Notes: a model not told the origin generated them from the letters alone. Positions 1 through 8,317 are shown, counted from the first letter of the stretch. The stretch is 64,000 nucleotides of DNA from an uncultured Pseudomonas sp. (GCF_946885955.1 NZ_CAMPHI010000014.1:1-64000); one strand, 5' to 3'. A program made the numbers and translations.

Positions 1-53
<53 letters not shown>

Positions 54-70
54 AAAACTTACAGCAAAAG

Positions 71-146
71 TGGCGTCCCCTAGGGGACTCGAACCCCTGT
101 TACCGCCGTGAAAGGGCGGTGTCCTAGGCCACTAGACGAAGGGGAC
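71..146 (-). tRNA. tRNA-Glu(TTC)
   Basis: The minus strand reads GTCCCCTTCGTCTAGTGG at the 5' end, with a TTC anticodon flanked by CCCTTTCACGG and an encoded CCA end. The 76-base length, the acceptor pairing GTCCCC/GGGGAC and the GGTTCGAG T-loop are all standard for bacterial tRNA-Glu. It lies first in a Glu-Gly tRNA transcript driven by the promoter at 222-250. Confidence 0.97.
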
Positions 147-221
147 GCAGCCCGGAAGACATTACCAACTTTTCCGGCTTCACACACTACACCTAATGGT
201 GTTGCGCTAGAAGTGGCGCGC

Positions 222-250
222 ATTCTATGGAGCCTTGCGGGACTCGTCAA
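222..250 (-). promoter_or_regulatory. sigma-70 promoter of the tRNA-Glu/Gly transcript
   Basis: On the minus strand TTGACG (245-250) is followed by 17 bases and TAGAAT (222-227). Transcription would start near 214, about 70 bases before tRNA-Glu. The bases just after the -10 box are GC-rich (GCGCGCC), as in stringently controlled stable-RNA promoters. A nearly identical promoter precedes the second tRNA-Gly at 14066-14093. Confidence 0.7.
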
Positions 251-369
251 CCTCTGTGTAAATATTTTTCAAAATCAATGACTTCAGAGCAATATATAAG
301 GCTGCTCTATCGGCTTCAAAGCTAAGGCACTACACTCAGGAACAAAACCAGCGCCAGAGAGACAACACG

Positions 370-1140
370 ATGTCCCCACTCGTGATTACGCTGTTAGTAG
401 TAGGCGGCATCATCATGCTGATCGCCATCGCCTATATCAATAACCTGGTCGAAAACAACAAGCTCGAAAAGGCGCGCCGCAAAGCCGACCTGCTCGATCG
501 TATTCGTCGCTGCCAGGATGTTTCCGAGGGCATGCCAGGGCAATTGATGGCGCCGCAGCTGAAACTTCTGCTGACCCGCCTGCAGCTGCACTTCGCCGAA
601 TCCCTGTTGCCGCTGGATAAAAAGAACGAGCAACTCCATGCCCGCATAGAAACCCTGAGACGCCTGATCGCGATGGGTGAATCCATTTCCGTCGCCAACC
701 AGCCACAGAACATCCTCAACGAAGCCAAAGCCAAGGAAGTGCGCTTCCAACTGGAAAACCTGCACGGACAGATCACCCGCGCCGCCCGCGATGGCGTGCT
801 GCCCGGGAAGGAAGCCCAGCATTGGGTCAAGGAAATCCAGCACCTGCTGGTCAAACTGCATATCGAGTTCTTTGGCAACCTTGGCCAACAGGCGCTGCAG
901 CAACAACAGCCCGGCCAGGCACGCCTGGCCTTCGAGCGCGGCGTGCAATACCTGCGCAAGCAACCCGACCCGGCGCGCTATCAAAGCGAAATACAGAAAC
1001 TCTCCCAGCAACTGGCCCGCGCCAATGCCATGGTCCTGGACAAGAGCCAGCCGACGCCTGACGAAAATAGCGAGCTGAACCAGGGCTTGAACTCGCTCGA
1101 AAGCGAAGAAGACTGGAAAAAGAAGAACATCTACGACTAA
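370..1140 (+). CDS. Membrane-anchored helical protein of unknown function
   Basis: This 256-residue protein has one clear hydrophobic helix at residues 3-23 followed by a charged stretch (NNKLEKARRKADLLDRIRRC), so it is probably an N-in membrane anchor with a cytoplasmic body. The rest is almost entirely amphipathic helix, rich in Leu, Gln, Glu and Lys. Residues about 170-215 (GNLGQQALQQQQPGQARLAF and onward) look like one TPR-like helical pair. The C-terminus is acidic and then ends in a basic patch (DWKKKNIYD). I do not recognise a family with a known function. It stands alone between the tRNA-Glu promoter and a GST gene. An AT-rich TATATAAG at 293-300 may belong to its promoter. Confidence 0.85.
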   Translation: MSPLVITLLVVGGIIMLIAIAYINNLVENNKLEKARRKADLLDRIRRCQDVSEGMPGQLMAPQLKLLLTRLQLHFAESLLPLDKKNEQLHARIETLRRLIAMGESISVANQPQNILNEAKAKEVRFQLENLHGQITRAARDGVLPGKEAQHWVKEIQHLLVKLHIEFFGNLGQQALQQQQPGQARLAFERGVQYLRKQPDPARYQSEIQKLSQQLARANAMVLDKSQPTPDENSELNQGLNSLESEEDWKKKNIYD

Positions 1141-1242
1141 TCGCCCTGCGCGCGGTCACACCTTCGGCGCCGGCCAACCGCTGGCCAGCGCCGGCGATCG
1201 AATCGATCGAGATTTCCAAACCCTGCCCTCGAAGGAGCCCTC

Positions 1243-1902
1243 ATGAGCCTGGTCGTTTATGGCGCCCCGCTTTCGCCATTCGTGCGCAAAGTACGCCTGT
1301 TTCTCCATGAAAAAGACTTGCCCTACCAACTGGAAGTCGTGCTGCCGTTCGGCAAGCAACCCGACTGGTACCGCACACTCAACCCGCTAGGGCGCATCCC
1401 GGCAATCAAAGACGGCGATTTCAGCCTGGCCGACTCCAGCGTGATCTGTCAGTACCTGGAGGAAAAACACGAGAATCTCGCCCCGCTACTCGGACGCAGC
1501 GCCGAACAACGGGCACAGGTTCGCTGGCTGGAAAAATACGCAGACTACGAGCTGGCGCCGCTGACCACCTTTACCGTATTCCGCAATCGCCTGTTGAAAC
1601 CCAGCTTTGGCCAGAGCTGCGACGAGCAGGCGGTACAGCAGGCACTGACCGAGAAACTGCCACCTCACTTCGACTACCTGGAAGCGACGCTGGGCGATGC
1701 CCAATATTTCGTCGGTGACGAGCTGACGCTCGCCGATCTTGCATTCGCCTGCCAGATCATCAACCTCGGGCACGCGGGCGAAACTCTCGACGCTCAGCGC
1801 TGGCCGGGACTGAGCGCACTGTTCGAACGCATCCTGGCGCGCCCCTCGGTGCAGGCGGTATTACCGAAGGAGCAGGCCGTAGCGGCCAAAATGCGCGGCT
1901 GA
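1243..1902 (+). CDS. Glutathione S-transferase family protein
   Basis: This 219-residue protein has the two-part GST layout. The N-terminal thioredoxin-like domain (residues 1-80) contains YGAPLSPFVRKVRL, with the Ser near residue 11 where the catalytic Ser/Cys/Tyr sits in the superfamily. It also has the cis-Pro motif GRIPAI and the glutathione-contacting ADSS near residue 66. The C-terminal helical domain follows, with the N-capping motif TLADLAFA at about 164-171. The likely role is cytosolic glutathione conjugation or a related thiol reaction; the substrate is unknown. The start is supported by GAAGGAGCC seven bases upstream. It ends 15 bases before the convergent ATPase gene. Confidence 0.9.
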   Translation: MSLVVYGAPLSPFVRKVRLFLHEKDLPYQLEVVLPFGKQPDWYRTLNPLGRIPAIKDGDFSLADSSVICQYLEEKHENLAPLLGRSAEQRAQVRWLEKYADYELAPLTTFTVFRNRLLKPSFGQSCDEQAVQQALTEKLPPHFDYLEATLGDAQYFVGDELTLADLAFACQIINLGHAGETLDAQRWPGLSALFERILARPSVQAVLPKEQAVAAKMRG

Positions 1903-1916
1903 ACGGCGCCCGGCGA

Positions 1917-2807
1917 TCAGTCCTGCTGCGCCAACAGCTCGATACCGACCCATTGCCGGGCAAACTGGTAGGCGCAACGGCCGTTACGGTTGCCGCGCGC
2001 CAGGGCAAAGCGGATCGCGGCCTTTTCCAGGTCTTCGTTCCATTGCCATACCAGCCCGGCGGCTTCGGCCTGCACGCCGACCCAGTGGCGTACCACCGCG
2101 AGAAAATGATCCTGGGTGAAGGGATAGAAGGACAACCACAAGCCGAAGCGATCCGAGAGCGCGATCTTGTCCTCTACCGCCTCGTTCGGATGCAACTCGC
2201 CGTCGATCATCTGCCAGTGCTCGTTGTCGCTCTGTTTTTCAGGCAGCAGGTGCCGCCGATTCGAGGTGGCATACAGCAGCACGTTGTCCGGTGCCCGCTC
2301 CAGGGAGCCGTCCAACACGGTCTTTAGCATCCTGTAGTCGCCCTCGCCCGCCTCGAACGACAGGTCGTCGCAAAACAGCACGAAGCGCTGCGGCAGCTCG
2401 CTCAACTGCTCGACCACCCGCGGCAGATCCGCCAGGTGATCGCGCTCGATCTCGATCAGGCGTAAACCCTGATCGGCATACTCCGCCAACAACGCCCTGA
2501 CCAGCGACGACTTGCCGGTGCCGCGCGCGCCCCAAAGCAAGGCATGGTTGGCCGGCAAGCCCCGGACGAACTGCCGGGTATTGCGCGCCAGCTGTTCGCG
2601 CTGGGCATCTACCCCGATCAGGTCGCCCAACCCCATGTCCAGCGTTACCTGCAGCGCCTGCAAATAACCGCCGCGCCCTTCACGGCGCCAGCGTGCCGCC
2701 AGGCTCTGCTGCCAGTCGATCGCGACAGGCGATGCCGGCAGCAAGGGTTCGATGCGCGCCAGTAGATTCTCTGCGCGCACCAGGAAATTGTTCAGACGCT
2801 CATCCAC
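1917..2807 (-). CDS. DUF815-type AAA+ ATP-binding protein
   Basis: This 296-residue protein is a single P-loop ATPase. The Walker A motif GARGTGKSS is at residues 93-101 and the Walker B-like FCDDLSFE is around 145-152, followed by sensor-1-like LLYATSNRRHL near 180-190. These fit the DUF815 family, AAA+ proteins known from conservation but without an established substrate. The N-terminal 85 residues are helical and could be a partner-binding region. It is divergently placed from the sagS-like kinase with 91 bases between the start codons. What it acts on cannot be told from sequence. Confidence 0.88.
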   Translation of the reverse strand: MDERLNNFLVRAENLLARIEPLLPASPVAIDWQQSLAARWRREGRGGYLQALQVTLDMGLGDLIGVDAQREQLARNTRQFVRGLPANHALLWGARGTGKSSLVRALLAEYADQGLRLIEIERDHLADLPRVVEQLSELPQRFVLFCDDLSFEAGEGDYRMLKTVLDGSLERAPDNVLLYATSNRRHLLPEKQSDNEHWQMIDGELHPNEAVEDKIALSDRFGLWLSFYPFTQDHFLAVVRHWVGVQAEAAGLVWQWNEDLEKAAIRFALARGNRNGRCAYQFARQWVGIELLAQQD

Positions 2808-2898
2808 GGTTAACTCCTGGGGTGTGACGGCCTATGCCAACTGATAAAACAGATCGGCTATGCTTGGCAGGCAAACGAATACGGGAAGTTTCTCATCT

Positions 2899-5220
2899 AT
2901 GGATATCGCGCTCACCCAACGCCTGTCGTTCAAACAGGCAGGTTTGACGGTTCTGGTAGCGTTTATCCTCGGCACCGTGCTCAGCTTGATCCAAGTGGGT
3001 GTCGATTATGCCAGTGAAGACGCCTCCATCGACCGCGAGATTCATGCGCTGATCGCCATCAGCCATAATCCGGCGGCTCGCATCGCCTACAACATAGACA
3101 GCGAGCTGGCGCAGGAGCTGGTGCTGGGCCTGCTGCGCTCGCCCGCGGTGATCAGCGCGCAGATCATCGACAACAGCGAATTGATGCTCGCCAGTGTCAG
3201 CCGGCCGCCGATGGAAAGCCCTTACCGGGTGTTCAGCGACTTCCTGTTCGGCAAGCGCCGGCATTTCGAAACCGCCCTGTTCGTCAGTCACGCACCTGGC
3301 GAGGCGCTGGGCGAACTGCGCCTGGAAGTCGATACCTTCGCCTTCGGCAGCCACTTTCTGCGTCGTTCGATGCTCACCCTGCTGACCGGCTTCGCCCGCA
3401 CCCTGGCGCTGTCGCTGATTCTCCTGGTGCTGTTCTATTTCATGCTGACCAAGCCGCTGACCACGGTGATTCGCGCCCTCAGCGAGCGCGACCTGCGCAC
3501 CCCGGACCATAGCAAGTTGCCTTGCCCGCCCGGGCATGAGCGCGACGAGATCGGCATTCTGGTCAACGTGGCGAACCAGCAGCTGTCGAGCATCACCACC
3601 GAAATCGAACACAGACGCGATGCCGAAAACCGCCTGACGCAGTACCTCGGCGAGCTGGAAAACATCGTATCGGCGCGCACCAATGAACTGAAATCCACCA
3701 ATGCCAGGCTGATCGAATCCAACAAGGCCCTCGAGAAAGCCCGCCGCGACGCCCTCGATACCGCCCAGGCACGCTCGGCGTTTCTCGCCAATATGAGCCA
3801 CGAGATCCGCACACCGCTCAATGGTCTGCTCGGCATGCTGTCGCTGGCCCTGGACAGCGCCCTGGATGGCGAGCAACGCCAGCAGCTGTCGATCGCCCAC
3901 GACTCGGGAAAGATCCTCGTCGAGTTACTGAACGATATCCTCGACCTGTCGAAATACGAAGCCGGCCAGCTGGTGCTGGAGAGCATCCCCTTCGACCTCG
4001 GCACCCTGGTCGAGGAAACGGCCAGCCTGCTTTCGCAAAATACCGCGTCCGACGTCGAACTCACGTGCCTGATCGACCCGCAGTTGCCCACGCAAGTGCT
4101 CGGCGACCCGACCCGGGTACGTCAGATCGTCAGCAACCTGCTGTCCAATGCGTTGAAATTCACCCGCTCCGGGCGGGTCGATGTACGGGTCGAAAGCAGC
4201 CCCAATGGCGCCCGGATTATCGTCCGCGACACCGGCATCGGCATCGCCGATGAGGCCCAGGCGCGCATCTTCCAGCCCTTTGCCCAAGCTGGCGTGGACA
4301 TTACCCGGCAATTCGGCGGCACCGGCCTGGGCCTGGCCCTGACCCGCCGCCTGTGCGAAGCCATGGATGGGCAACTCAGCCTGTCGTCGCACCAGGACGC
4401 CGGCAGCGAGTTCTGCGCCGCATTGCCATTACCGGGCCATACCCCGGCGAACCCGGCGCCAAAGCTGAAGGGGCGCATCGTCGTACTCAGCGCCGAGGAT
4501 TCCGGATTGAGCGAGCTGTTGGGCAGGCTGCTGCCTTACTGGGGGCTCGACTATCGGCGACTCGACCGTTTTGACCCTGCCGATGAGCTGCACGCCGACC
4601 TGCTTATCAGCGATAGCACCGAGCAATTGGACGAGCTGCGCGTTGGCTACTCCGGCGCCATTCTACTGGTCGGTGCGCATGCCGATTTTCTGCCAGGCGA
4701 TCGAGCCGACGCCTTGGCCCCGTTCGAACAACTGGCCCGGCCGCTGTCGCGCAAAACCCTGCTGCAAGCGCTACGCCGCGGCCTGCAACTGCCCGAGGAG
4801 CACCCGCCATCGCCGGCGCTGCACGAGCAGCACATCAGAAATCTGGCACGGGTACTGCTCGTCGAGGACAACCCGGTCAATCAACTGGTCGCCAAAGGCA
4901 TGCTGGTCAAGCTCGGCTGCGAAGTGCTGATCGCCAATCACGGTGCCGAAGCCCTGAAGCAACTCGAGCGGCATACCGTCGACCTGGTGCTGATGGATTG
5001 CAATATGCCGGTCATGGACGGCTACGAAGCCTCGCGCCGCATCCGCCGCAACCAGCAATATCAAAACCTGCCGATCATTGCCTTGACCGCCAATGCCCTG
5101 GCGGACGAGCGCGAGCGTTGCCGCGCCGCCGGGATGAATGACTACCTGGCCAAACCCTTCCGCCGCGAAGAGCTGGCCACCCTGCTCGACCAGTGGCTGC
5201 CGGCTAACGCCGAATCGTAA
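2899..5220 (+). CDS. sagS: SagS-like hybrid sensor histidine kinase
   Basis: The product (773 residues from this start) is an inner-membrane hybrid kinase. In order it has a transmembrane helix at about 16-34, a periplasmic sensory region to about 155, a second helix at about 158-185, a linker with coiled coil, and a HisKA domain with the phospho-acceptor His301 in MSHEIRTP. The HATPase follows with its N-box (SNLLSNALKF) and G-boxes (DTGIGI, GGTGLGLA). A degenerate receiver lies at about 525-620, and a full receiver at about 640-760 carries Asp700 in LMDCNMP. There is no Hpt domain, so phosphate must pass to a separate Hpt protein. The layout and the neighbouring ospR-gpx-msrB genes match P. 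aeruginosa SagS (PA2824), which controls the surface-attachment to biofilm switch through HptB and BfiS. An ATG at 2860 would add 13 residues but has no ribosome site; GGAAG lies ten bases before 2899. Confidence 0.82.
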   Translation: MDIALTQRLSFKQAGLTVLVAFILGTVLSLIQVGVDYASEDASIDREIHALIAISHNPAARIAYNIDSELAQELVLGLLRSPAVISAQIIDNSELMLASVSRPPMESPYRVFSDFLFGKRRHFETALFVSHAPGEALGELRLEVDTFAFGSHFLRRSMLTLLTGFARTLALSLILLVLFYFMLTKPLTTVIRALSERDLRTPDHSKLPCPPGHERDEIGILVNVANQQLSSITTEIEHRRDAENRLTQYLGELENIVSARTNELKSTNARLIESNKALEKARRDALDTAQARSAFLANMSHEIRTPLNGLLGMLSLALDSALDGEQRQQLSIAHDSGKILVELLNDILDLSKYEAGQLVLESIPFDLGTLVEETASLLSQNTASDVELTCLIDPQLPTQVLGDPTRVRQIVSNLLSNALKFTRSGRVDVRVESSPNGARIIVRDTGIGIADEAQARIFQPFAQAGVDITRQFGGTGLGLALTRRLCEAMDGQLSLSSHQDAGSEFCAALPLPGHTPANPAPKLKGRIVVLSAEDSGLSELLGRLLPYWGLDYRRLDRFDPADELHADLLISDSTEQLDELRVGYSGAILLVGAHADFLPGDRADALAPFEQLARPLSRKTLLQALRRGLQLPEEHPPSPALHEQHIRNLARVLLVEDNPVNQLVAKGMLVKLGCEVLIANHGAEALKQLERHTVDLVLMDCNMPVMDGYEASRRIRRNQQYQNLPIIALTANALADERERCRAAGMNDYLAKPFRREELATLLDQWLPANAES

Positions 5221-5674
5221 AGCGCTCGAGCAATTGCCCCAGGCGATCACGCAATTCAACCAACTCGTCCAGATCGACGCCCTGCTCGCAGAGCAATTGC
5301 CGCTTCAGCGGCAACACCTGCGCGCGCAGGGCCTGCCCGGCATCAGTCAGCGCCAGGTGCACTTCGCGTTCGTCGCCGCTCGAGCGTTTGCGCACGAGCA
5401 GCCCCAACTGATCCAGGCGTTTGAGCAACGGCGTCAGGGTTCCCGAATCGAGCGACAGCCGCGCGCCCAATGCTTTCACCGTGGGTTGCCCAGGCGGTGC
5501 CCCTTGCCATTCCCAGAGCACCAGCATCACCAGATACTGCGGGTAGGTCAGCCCCAGCTGATCAAGCATCGGCTTGTAGCCACGAATCACCGCCCTTGAA
5601 GCCGCATACAGCTTGAAGCACAGCTGGTTGTCCAGCTGCAGTTCAAGCTCCAGTTCGGACGGCGACGGGTTCAT
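5204..5674 (-). CDS. ospR: OhrR/OspR-type MarR-family peroxide-sensing repressor
   Basis: This 156-residue MarR-family regulator has the OhrR signature NQLCFKLYAASRA, with the sensing Cys19 near the N-terminus. The winged-helix DNA-binding region is around 65-105 (LGARLSLDSGTLTPLLKRLD, then the SSGDERE wing). A second cysteine, Cys129, suggests the two-cysteine type in which an intersubunit disulfide releases DNA. Its start overlaps the gpx stop by four bases (ATGA), so it is translated with gpx and very likely represses that operon from the site at 6201-6213. In P. aeruginosa the equivalent protein OspR (PA2825) controls gpx and pigment. The 3' end overlaps the convergent sagS end by 17 bases. 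Confidence 0.88.
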   Translation of the reverse strand: MNPSPSELELELQLDNQLCFKLYAASRAVIRGYKPMLDQLGLTYPQYLVMLVLWEWQGAPPGQPTVKALGARLSLDSGTLTPLLKRLDQLGLLVRKRSSGDEREVHLALTDAGQALRAQVLPLKRQLLCEQGVDLDELVELRDRLGQLLERFTIRR

Positions 5675-6156
5675 TGCAGCAGCGCTTCGATCTCGGCGCT
5701 GAGGTCTTCGGGCTTGGTGGTCGGCGCAAAGCGTTTGACCACCTGGCCATCGGCACTGACCAGGAACTTGGTGAAGTTCCACTTCACGCCCTGACTACCC
5801 AGCAGGCCCGGCGCACGCTTCTTCAGGTTGACGAACAAAGGATGGGCATCGCTGCCGTTGACGTCGATCTTCTTGAACAGCGGAAAACTGACCCCGAAAT
5901 TCAGCTCGCAGAATTCGCTGATTGCGCCTTCGTTGCCTGGCTCCTGCTTGCCGAACTGGTTGCAGGGGAAGCCCAGCACCACCAGCCCCTGGTCCTTGTA
6001 TTGCTGCCACAGCGCCTCGAGCCCCTTGTATTGCGGGGTAAAACCGCACTTGCTGGCGGTATTGACCACCAGCGTGACCTTGCCGCCGAAATCGGCCAGG
6101 GTCTTCTGCTCGCCTTTGATGGTGGTGCAAGGAATGCTGAGAAGTTCGTTACTCAT
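5671..6156 (-). CDS. gpx: Glutathione peroxidase family thiol peroxidase
   Basis: This 161-residue protein has the GPx fold signatures: peroxidatic Cys37 in ASKCGFTPQY (cysteine rather than selenocysteine), GFPCNQF with Cys65, the Gln of that motif, and WNFTKFLV near the C-terminus. Bacterial Cys-GPx enzymes of this type usually reduce hydroperoxides with thioredoxin or glutathione. The ATG at 6156 was chosen because an upstream in-frame TTG at 6204 would lie inside the promoter. It is the first gene of a gpx-ospR operon whose promoter carries an OhrR-type operator. Confidence 0.92.
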   Translation of the reverse strand: MSNELLSIPCTTIKGEQKTLADFGGKVTLVVNTASKCGFTPQYKGLEALWQQYKDQGLVVLGFPCNQFGKQEPGNEGAISEFCELNFGVSFPLFKKIDVNGSDAHPLFVNLKKRAPGLLGSQGVKWNFTKFLVSADGQVVKRFAPTTKPEDLSAEIEALLQ

Positions 6157-6190
6157 GAGGAATTGCCCGTGCCGAAGAATGAAGAGGAAC

Positions 6191-6219
6191 AAAATAGCGA
6201 GCAATTAAATTGCACACAA
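6191..6219 (-). promoter_or_regulatory. gpx-ospR promoter with OhrR-type operator in its spacer
   Basis: On the minus strand TTGTGT (6214-6219) and TATTTT (6191-6196) form -35 and -10 boxes 17 bases apart. The spacer contains a perfect inverted repeat, GCAATT-A-AATTGC (6201-6213). Its core CAATTAAATTG is the same as the core of known OhrR operators. A repressor bound here would block RNA polymerase directly, giving autoregulation of ospR and control of gpx. Confidence 0.7.
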
Positions 6220-6263
6220 CTTAATTACCGGAAATAACCCGTGGTGATTTCGCCCTATCAGAC

Positions 6264-6300
6264 GGGCCGATGGCAGGCACGCTACGCCAGCCATCGGCCC
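6264..6300 (-). terminator. Hairpin downstream of msrB
   Basis: GGGCCGATGGC and GCCATCGGCCC form an 11-bp stem around a 15-base loop, just past the msrB stop. There is no clear U-tract, so it may stop transcription weakly or protect the mRNA end. Confidence 0.4.
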
Positions 6301-6306
6301 TCAATA

Positions 6307-6708
6307 TCAGGCTTCAGCTTTGGGAATCAGCTTCAGCGATGCGGAGTTGATGCAGTAGCGCAGGCCGGTTGGCGCGGGGCCATCGGGAAACACATGGCCG
6401 AGGTGGGCATCGCACTTCGCGCATTTGACCTCGATACGGTGCATGCCATGGCTGAAGTCGTCCAGGTTGCTGATCGCCTCCTTGCTCACCGGCTGAAAAT
6501 AGCTGGGCCAGCCGCTGCCCGAGTCGAACTTCGCGTCCGAGTCGAACAAACCGGCGCCACAACAAGCACAGTGGTAGATGCCAGGCACTTTACTGTCGTG
6601 ATACTGGCCAGTGAACGCACGCTCGGTACCGCCCAGTCGGCACACGTGGAACTGCTCATCGGAAAGTTCTTCGCGCCATGCGTCCAGGGGTTTTTCCAGC
6701 TTGTCCAT
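6307..6708 (-). CDS. msrB: Peptide-methionine (R)-S-oxide reductase MsrB
   Basis: This 133-residue protein reduces methionine-R-sulfoxide in proteins. It has both zinc-binding CxxC pairs (Cys47/Cys50 in HCACCG and Cys96/Cys99 in KCAKCD), the [10 protein letters not shown] substrate motif, and the nucleophile Cys119 in RYCINSASL. The ATG at 6708 has GAGGA upstream; longer in-frame starts lack one. It lies upstream of and in the same direction as gpx-ospR, forming a redox-repair group, but a hairpin and a separate gpx promoter suggest independent transcription. Confidence 0.95.
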   Translation of the reverse strand: MDKLEKPLDAWREELSDEQFHVCRLGGTERAFTGQYHDSKVPGIYHCACCGAGLFDSDAKFDSGSGWPSYFQPVSKEAISNLDDFSHGMHRIEVKCAKCDAHLGHVFPDGPAPTGLRYCINSASLKLIPKAEA

Positions 6709-7105
6709 GAACAGAATCCTCAATAGAGAAAATATCGCCAAGAGCGATTTTTAACGCCGCGCAGCGGCGGCCCGCAGGGTGGCGGCCCTGGAGGGCACGC
6801 CATAAAAAAAAGCCCGACCAGTACCTTTGCCAAGATCGGAGCGACACGTATGATTCGACCCCAGTCTGTCACCGGCGTTACACCCTGCCAAGGCTTGGCA
6901 GGCCGCAAAAAAACCAGGGCATATGGCGATGCGACGATGAAATCGGCCCCGGCCATTATCATGGCGCGAGGCTCGTACGGCGCGTTTCCTGGCGCTTGAT
7001 GCCTCCTCCGTGTAGCGCCCTCGTCCGCTGCCCGCGAGTTTTTTTACGGTCTATCCGGCAAACCGTGGTTGTTACGCGGTATTTCCTCATATCGGGATCA
7101 CTTAC
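6709..7105. other. Divergent intergenic region msrB/alaA with a 19-bp palindrome
   Basis: I see no gene here. The region holds a GC-rich short inverted repeat near 6752-6768 (CGCCGC-GCA-GCGGCG) and a perfect 19-bp palindrome at 6884-6902. Both the msrB and alaA promoters must lie here, but I could not assign convincing -35/-10 boxes. Short reading frames across it have poor codon use and no ribosome sites. Confidence 0.6.
6884..6902. promoter_or_regulatory. 19-bp perfect palindrome, candidate operator
   Basis: CCTGCCAAGGCTTGGCAGG has nine-base arms around one central G. A one-base loop is too tight for an RNA hairpin of this strength to be a typical terminator, so a dimeric DNA-binding protein is more likely. 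It lies 204 bases before alaA and 176 bases before msrB. The regulator is unknown. Confidence 0.4.
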
Positions 7106-8317
7106 ATGCAGTTCAGCAAATCGAACAAGCTCGCCAACGTCTGCTACGACATTCGCGGGCCGGTGCTCAAGCACGCCAAGCGCCTGGAAGAGGAAGGCCA
7201 CCGCATCCTCAAGCTGAATATCGGCAATCCGGCGCCGTTCGGTTTCGAGGCGCCCGAGGAAATCCTCCAGGACGTGATCCGTAACCTGCCGACCGCCCAG
7301 GGTTACAGCGACTCCAAAGGCCTGTTCAGTGCGCGCAAGGCGGTGATGCAGTACTACCAGCAGAAGCAGGTCGAAGGCGTCGGCATCGAGGACATCTACC
7401 TCGGTAACGGCGTCTCCGAGCTGATCGTGATGGCCATGCAGGCGCTGCTCAATAACGGCGACGAAGTGTTGATCCCGGCGCCGGATTACCCGCTGTGGAC
7501 AGCCGCCGTAGCCTTGTCCGGCGGCAAACCCGTGCATTACCTGTGCGACGAACAGGCTGGCTGGTTCCCGGATATCGCCGACATCAAGGCCAAGATCACG
7601 CCCAACACCAAGGCCCTGGTGCTGATCAATCCGAACAACCCGACCGGCGCGGTGTATTCGCGCGAAGTGCTGATGGATATCGTCGAAGTGGCGCGCCAGC
7701 ACAACCTGGTCCTGTTCTCGGATGAGATCTACGACAAGATCCTGTATGACGAAGCCCAGCACATCTCGACCGCTTCCCTGGCGCCAGACCTGCTCTGCCT
7801 GACATTTAACGGCCTGTCGAAATCCTACCGGGTCGCCGGCTTTCGCTCCGGCTGGGTGGTGATTTCCGGCCCCAAGCATCGCGCTCAGAGCTATATCGAA
7901 GGCATCGACATCCTCGCCAACATGCGCCTGTGCGCCAACGTTCCGAGCCAGCATGCGATCCAGACCGCCCTCGGCGGCTACCAGAGCATCAACGACCTGG
8001 TGTTGCCCAACGGCCGTCTACTGGAGCAGCGCAACCGCACCTGGGAGCTGCTCAACGATATTCCCGGGATCAGTTGCGTCAAACCGATGGGCGCGCTGTA
8101 TGCATTCCCGAAAATCGACCCCAAGGTCTGTCCAATTCATAACGATGAGAAATTCGTCCTCGATCTGCTGCTTTCGGAAAAGCTGCTGATCGTGCAAGGC
8201 ACGGCCTTTAACTGGCCCTGGCCCGACCATTTCCGTGTGGTGACGCTGCCGCGGGTGGACGAACTGGAACAGGCCATTGGCCGCATCGGCAACTTCCTCA
8301 AGTCCTACCAACAATAG
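7106..8317 (+). CDS. alaA: Alanine transaminase AlaA-type aminotransferase
   Basis: This 403-residue fold-type I PLP enzyme closely resembles E. coli AlaA along its whole length, including ENVCYDIRGPVLK-like KLANVCYDIRGPV, LNIGNPAPFGF, PTAQGYSDSKG, VLINPNNPTGAVY and SDEIYDKILYD. The PLP lysine is Lys239 in NGLSKSYRVAG and the substrate-carboxylate arginine is in FRVVTLPR near the end. It is expected to interconvert pyruvate plus glutamate with alanine plus 2-oxoglutarate in the cytosol. The next gene starts 12 bases after its stop, so the SDR and the small unknown protein probably share its transcript. Confidence 0.93.
   Translation: MQFSKSNKLANVCYDIRGPVLKHAKRLEEEGHRILKLNIGNPAPFGFEAPEEILQDVIRNLPTAQGYSDSKGLFSARKAVMQYYQQKQVEGVGIEDIYLGNGVSELIVMAMQALLNNGDEVLIPAPDYPLWTAAVALSGGKPVHYLCDEQAGWFPDIADIKAKITPNTKALVLINPNNPTGAVYSREVLMDIVEVARQHNLVLFSDEIYDKILYDEAQHISTASLAPDLLCLTFNGLSKSYRVAGFRSGWVVISGPKHRAQSYIEGIDILANMRLCANVPSQHAIQTALGGYQSINDLVLPNGRLLEQRNRTWELLNDIPGISCVKPMGALYAFPKIDPKVCPIHNDEKFVLDLLLSEKLLIVQGTAFNWPWPDHFRVVTLPRVDELEQAIGRIGNFLKSYQQ

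Noticed and set aside
2860..2898. Upstream ATG start for the sagS-like gene
   Set aside because: It has no ribosome binding site and adds a low-complexity 13-residue tail; it remains a possible alternative start.
6752..6768. GC-rich inverted repeat CGCCGC-GCA-GCGGCG as a REP-type repeat
   Set aside because: Only one copy was noticed in the window and it is short, so there is no support for a repeat family.
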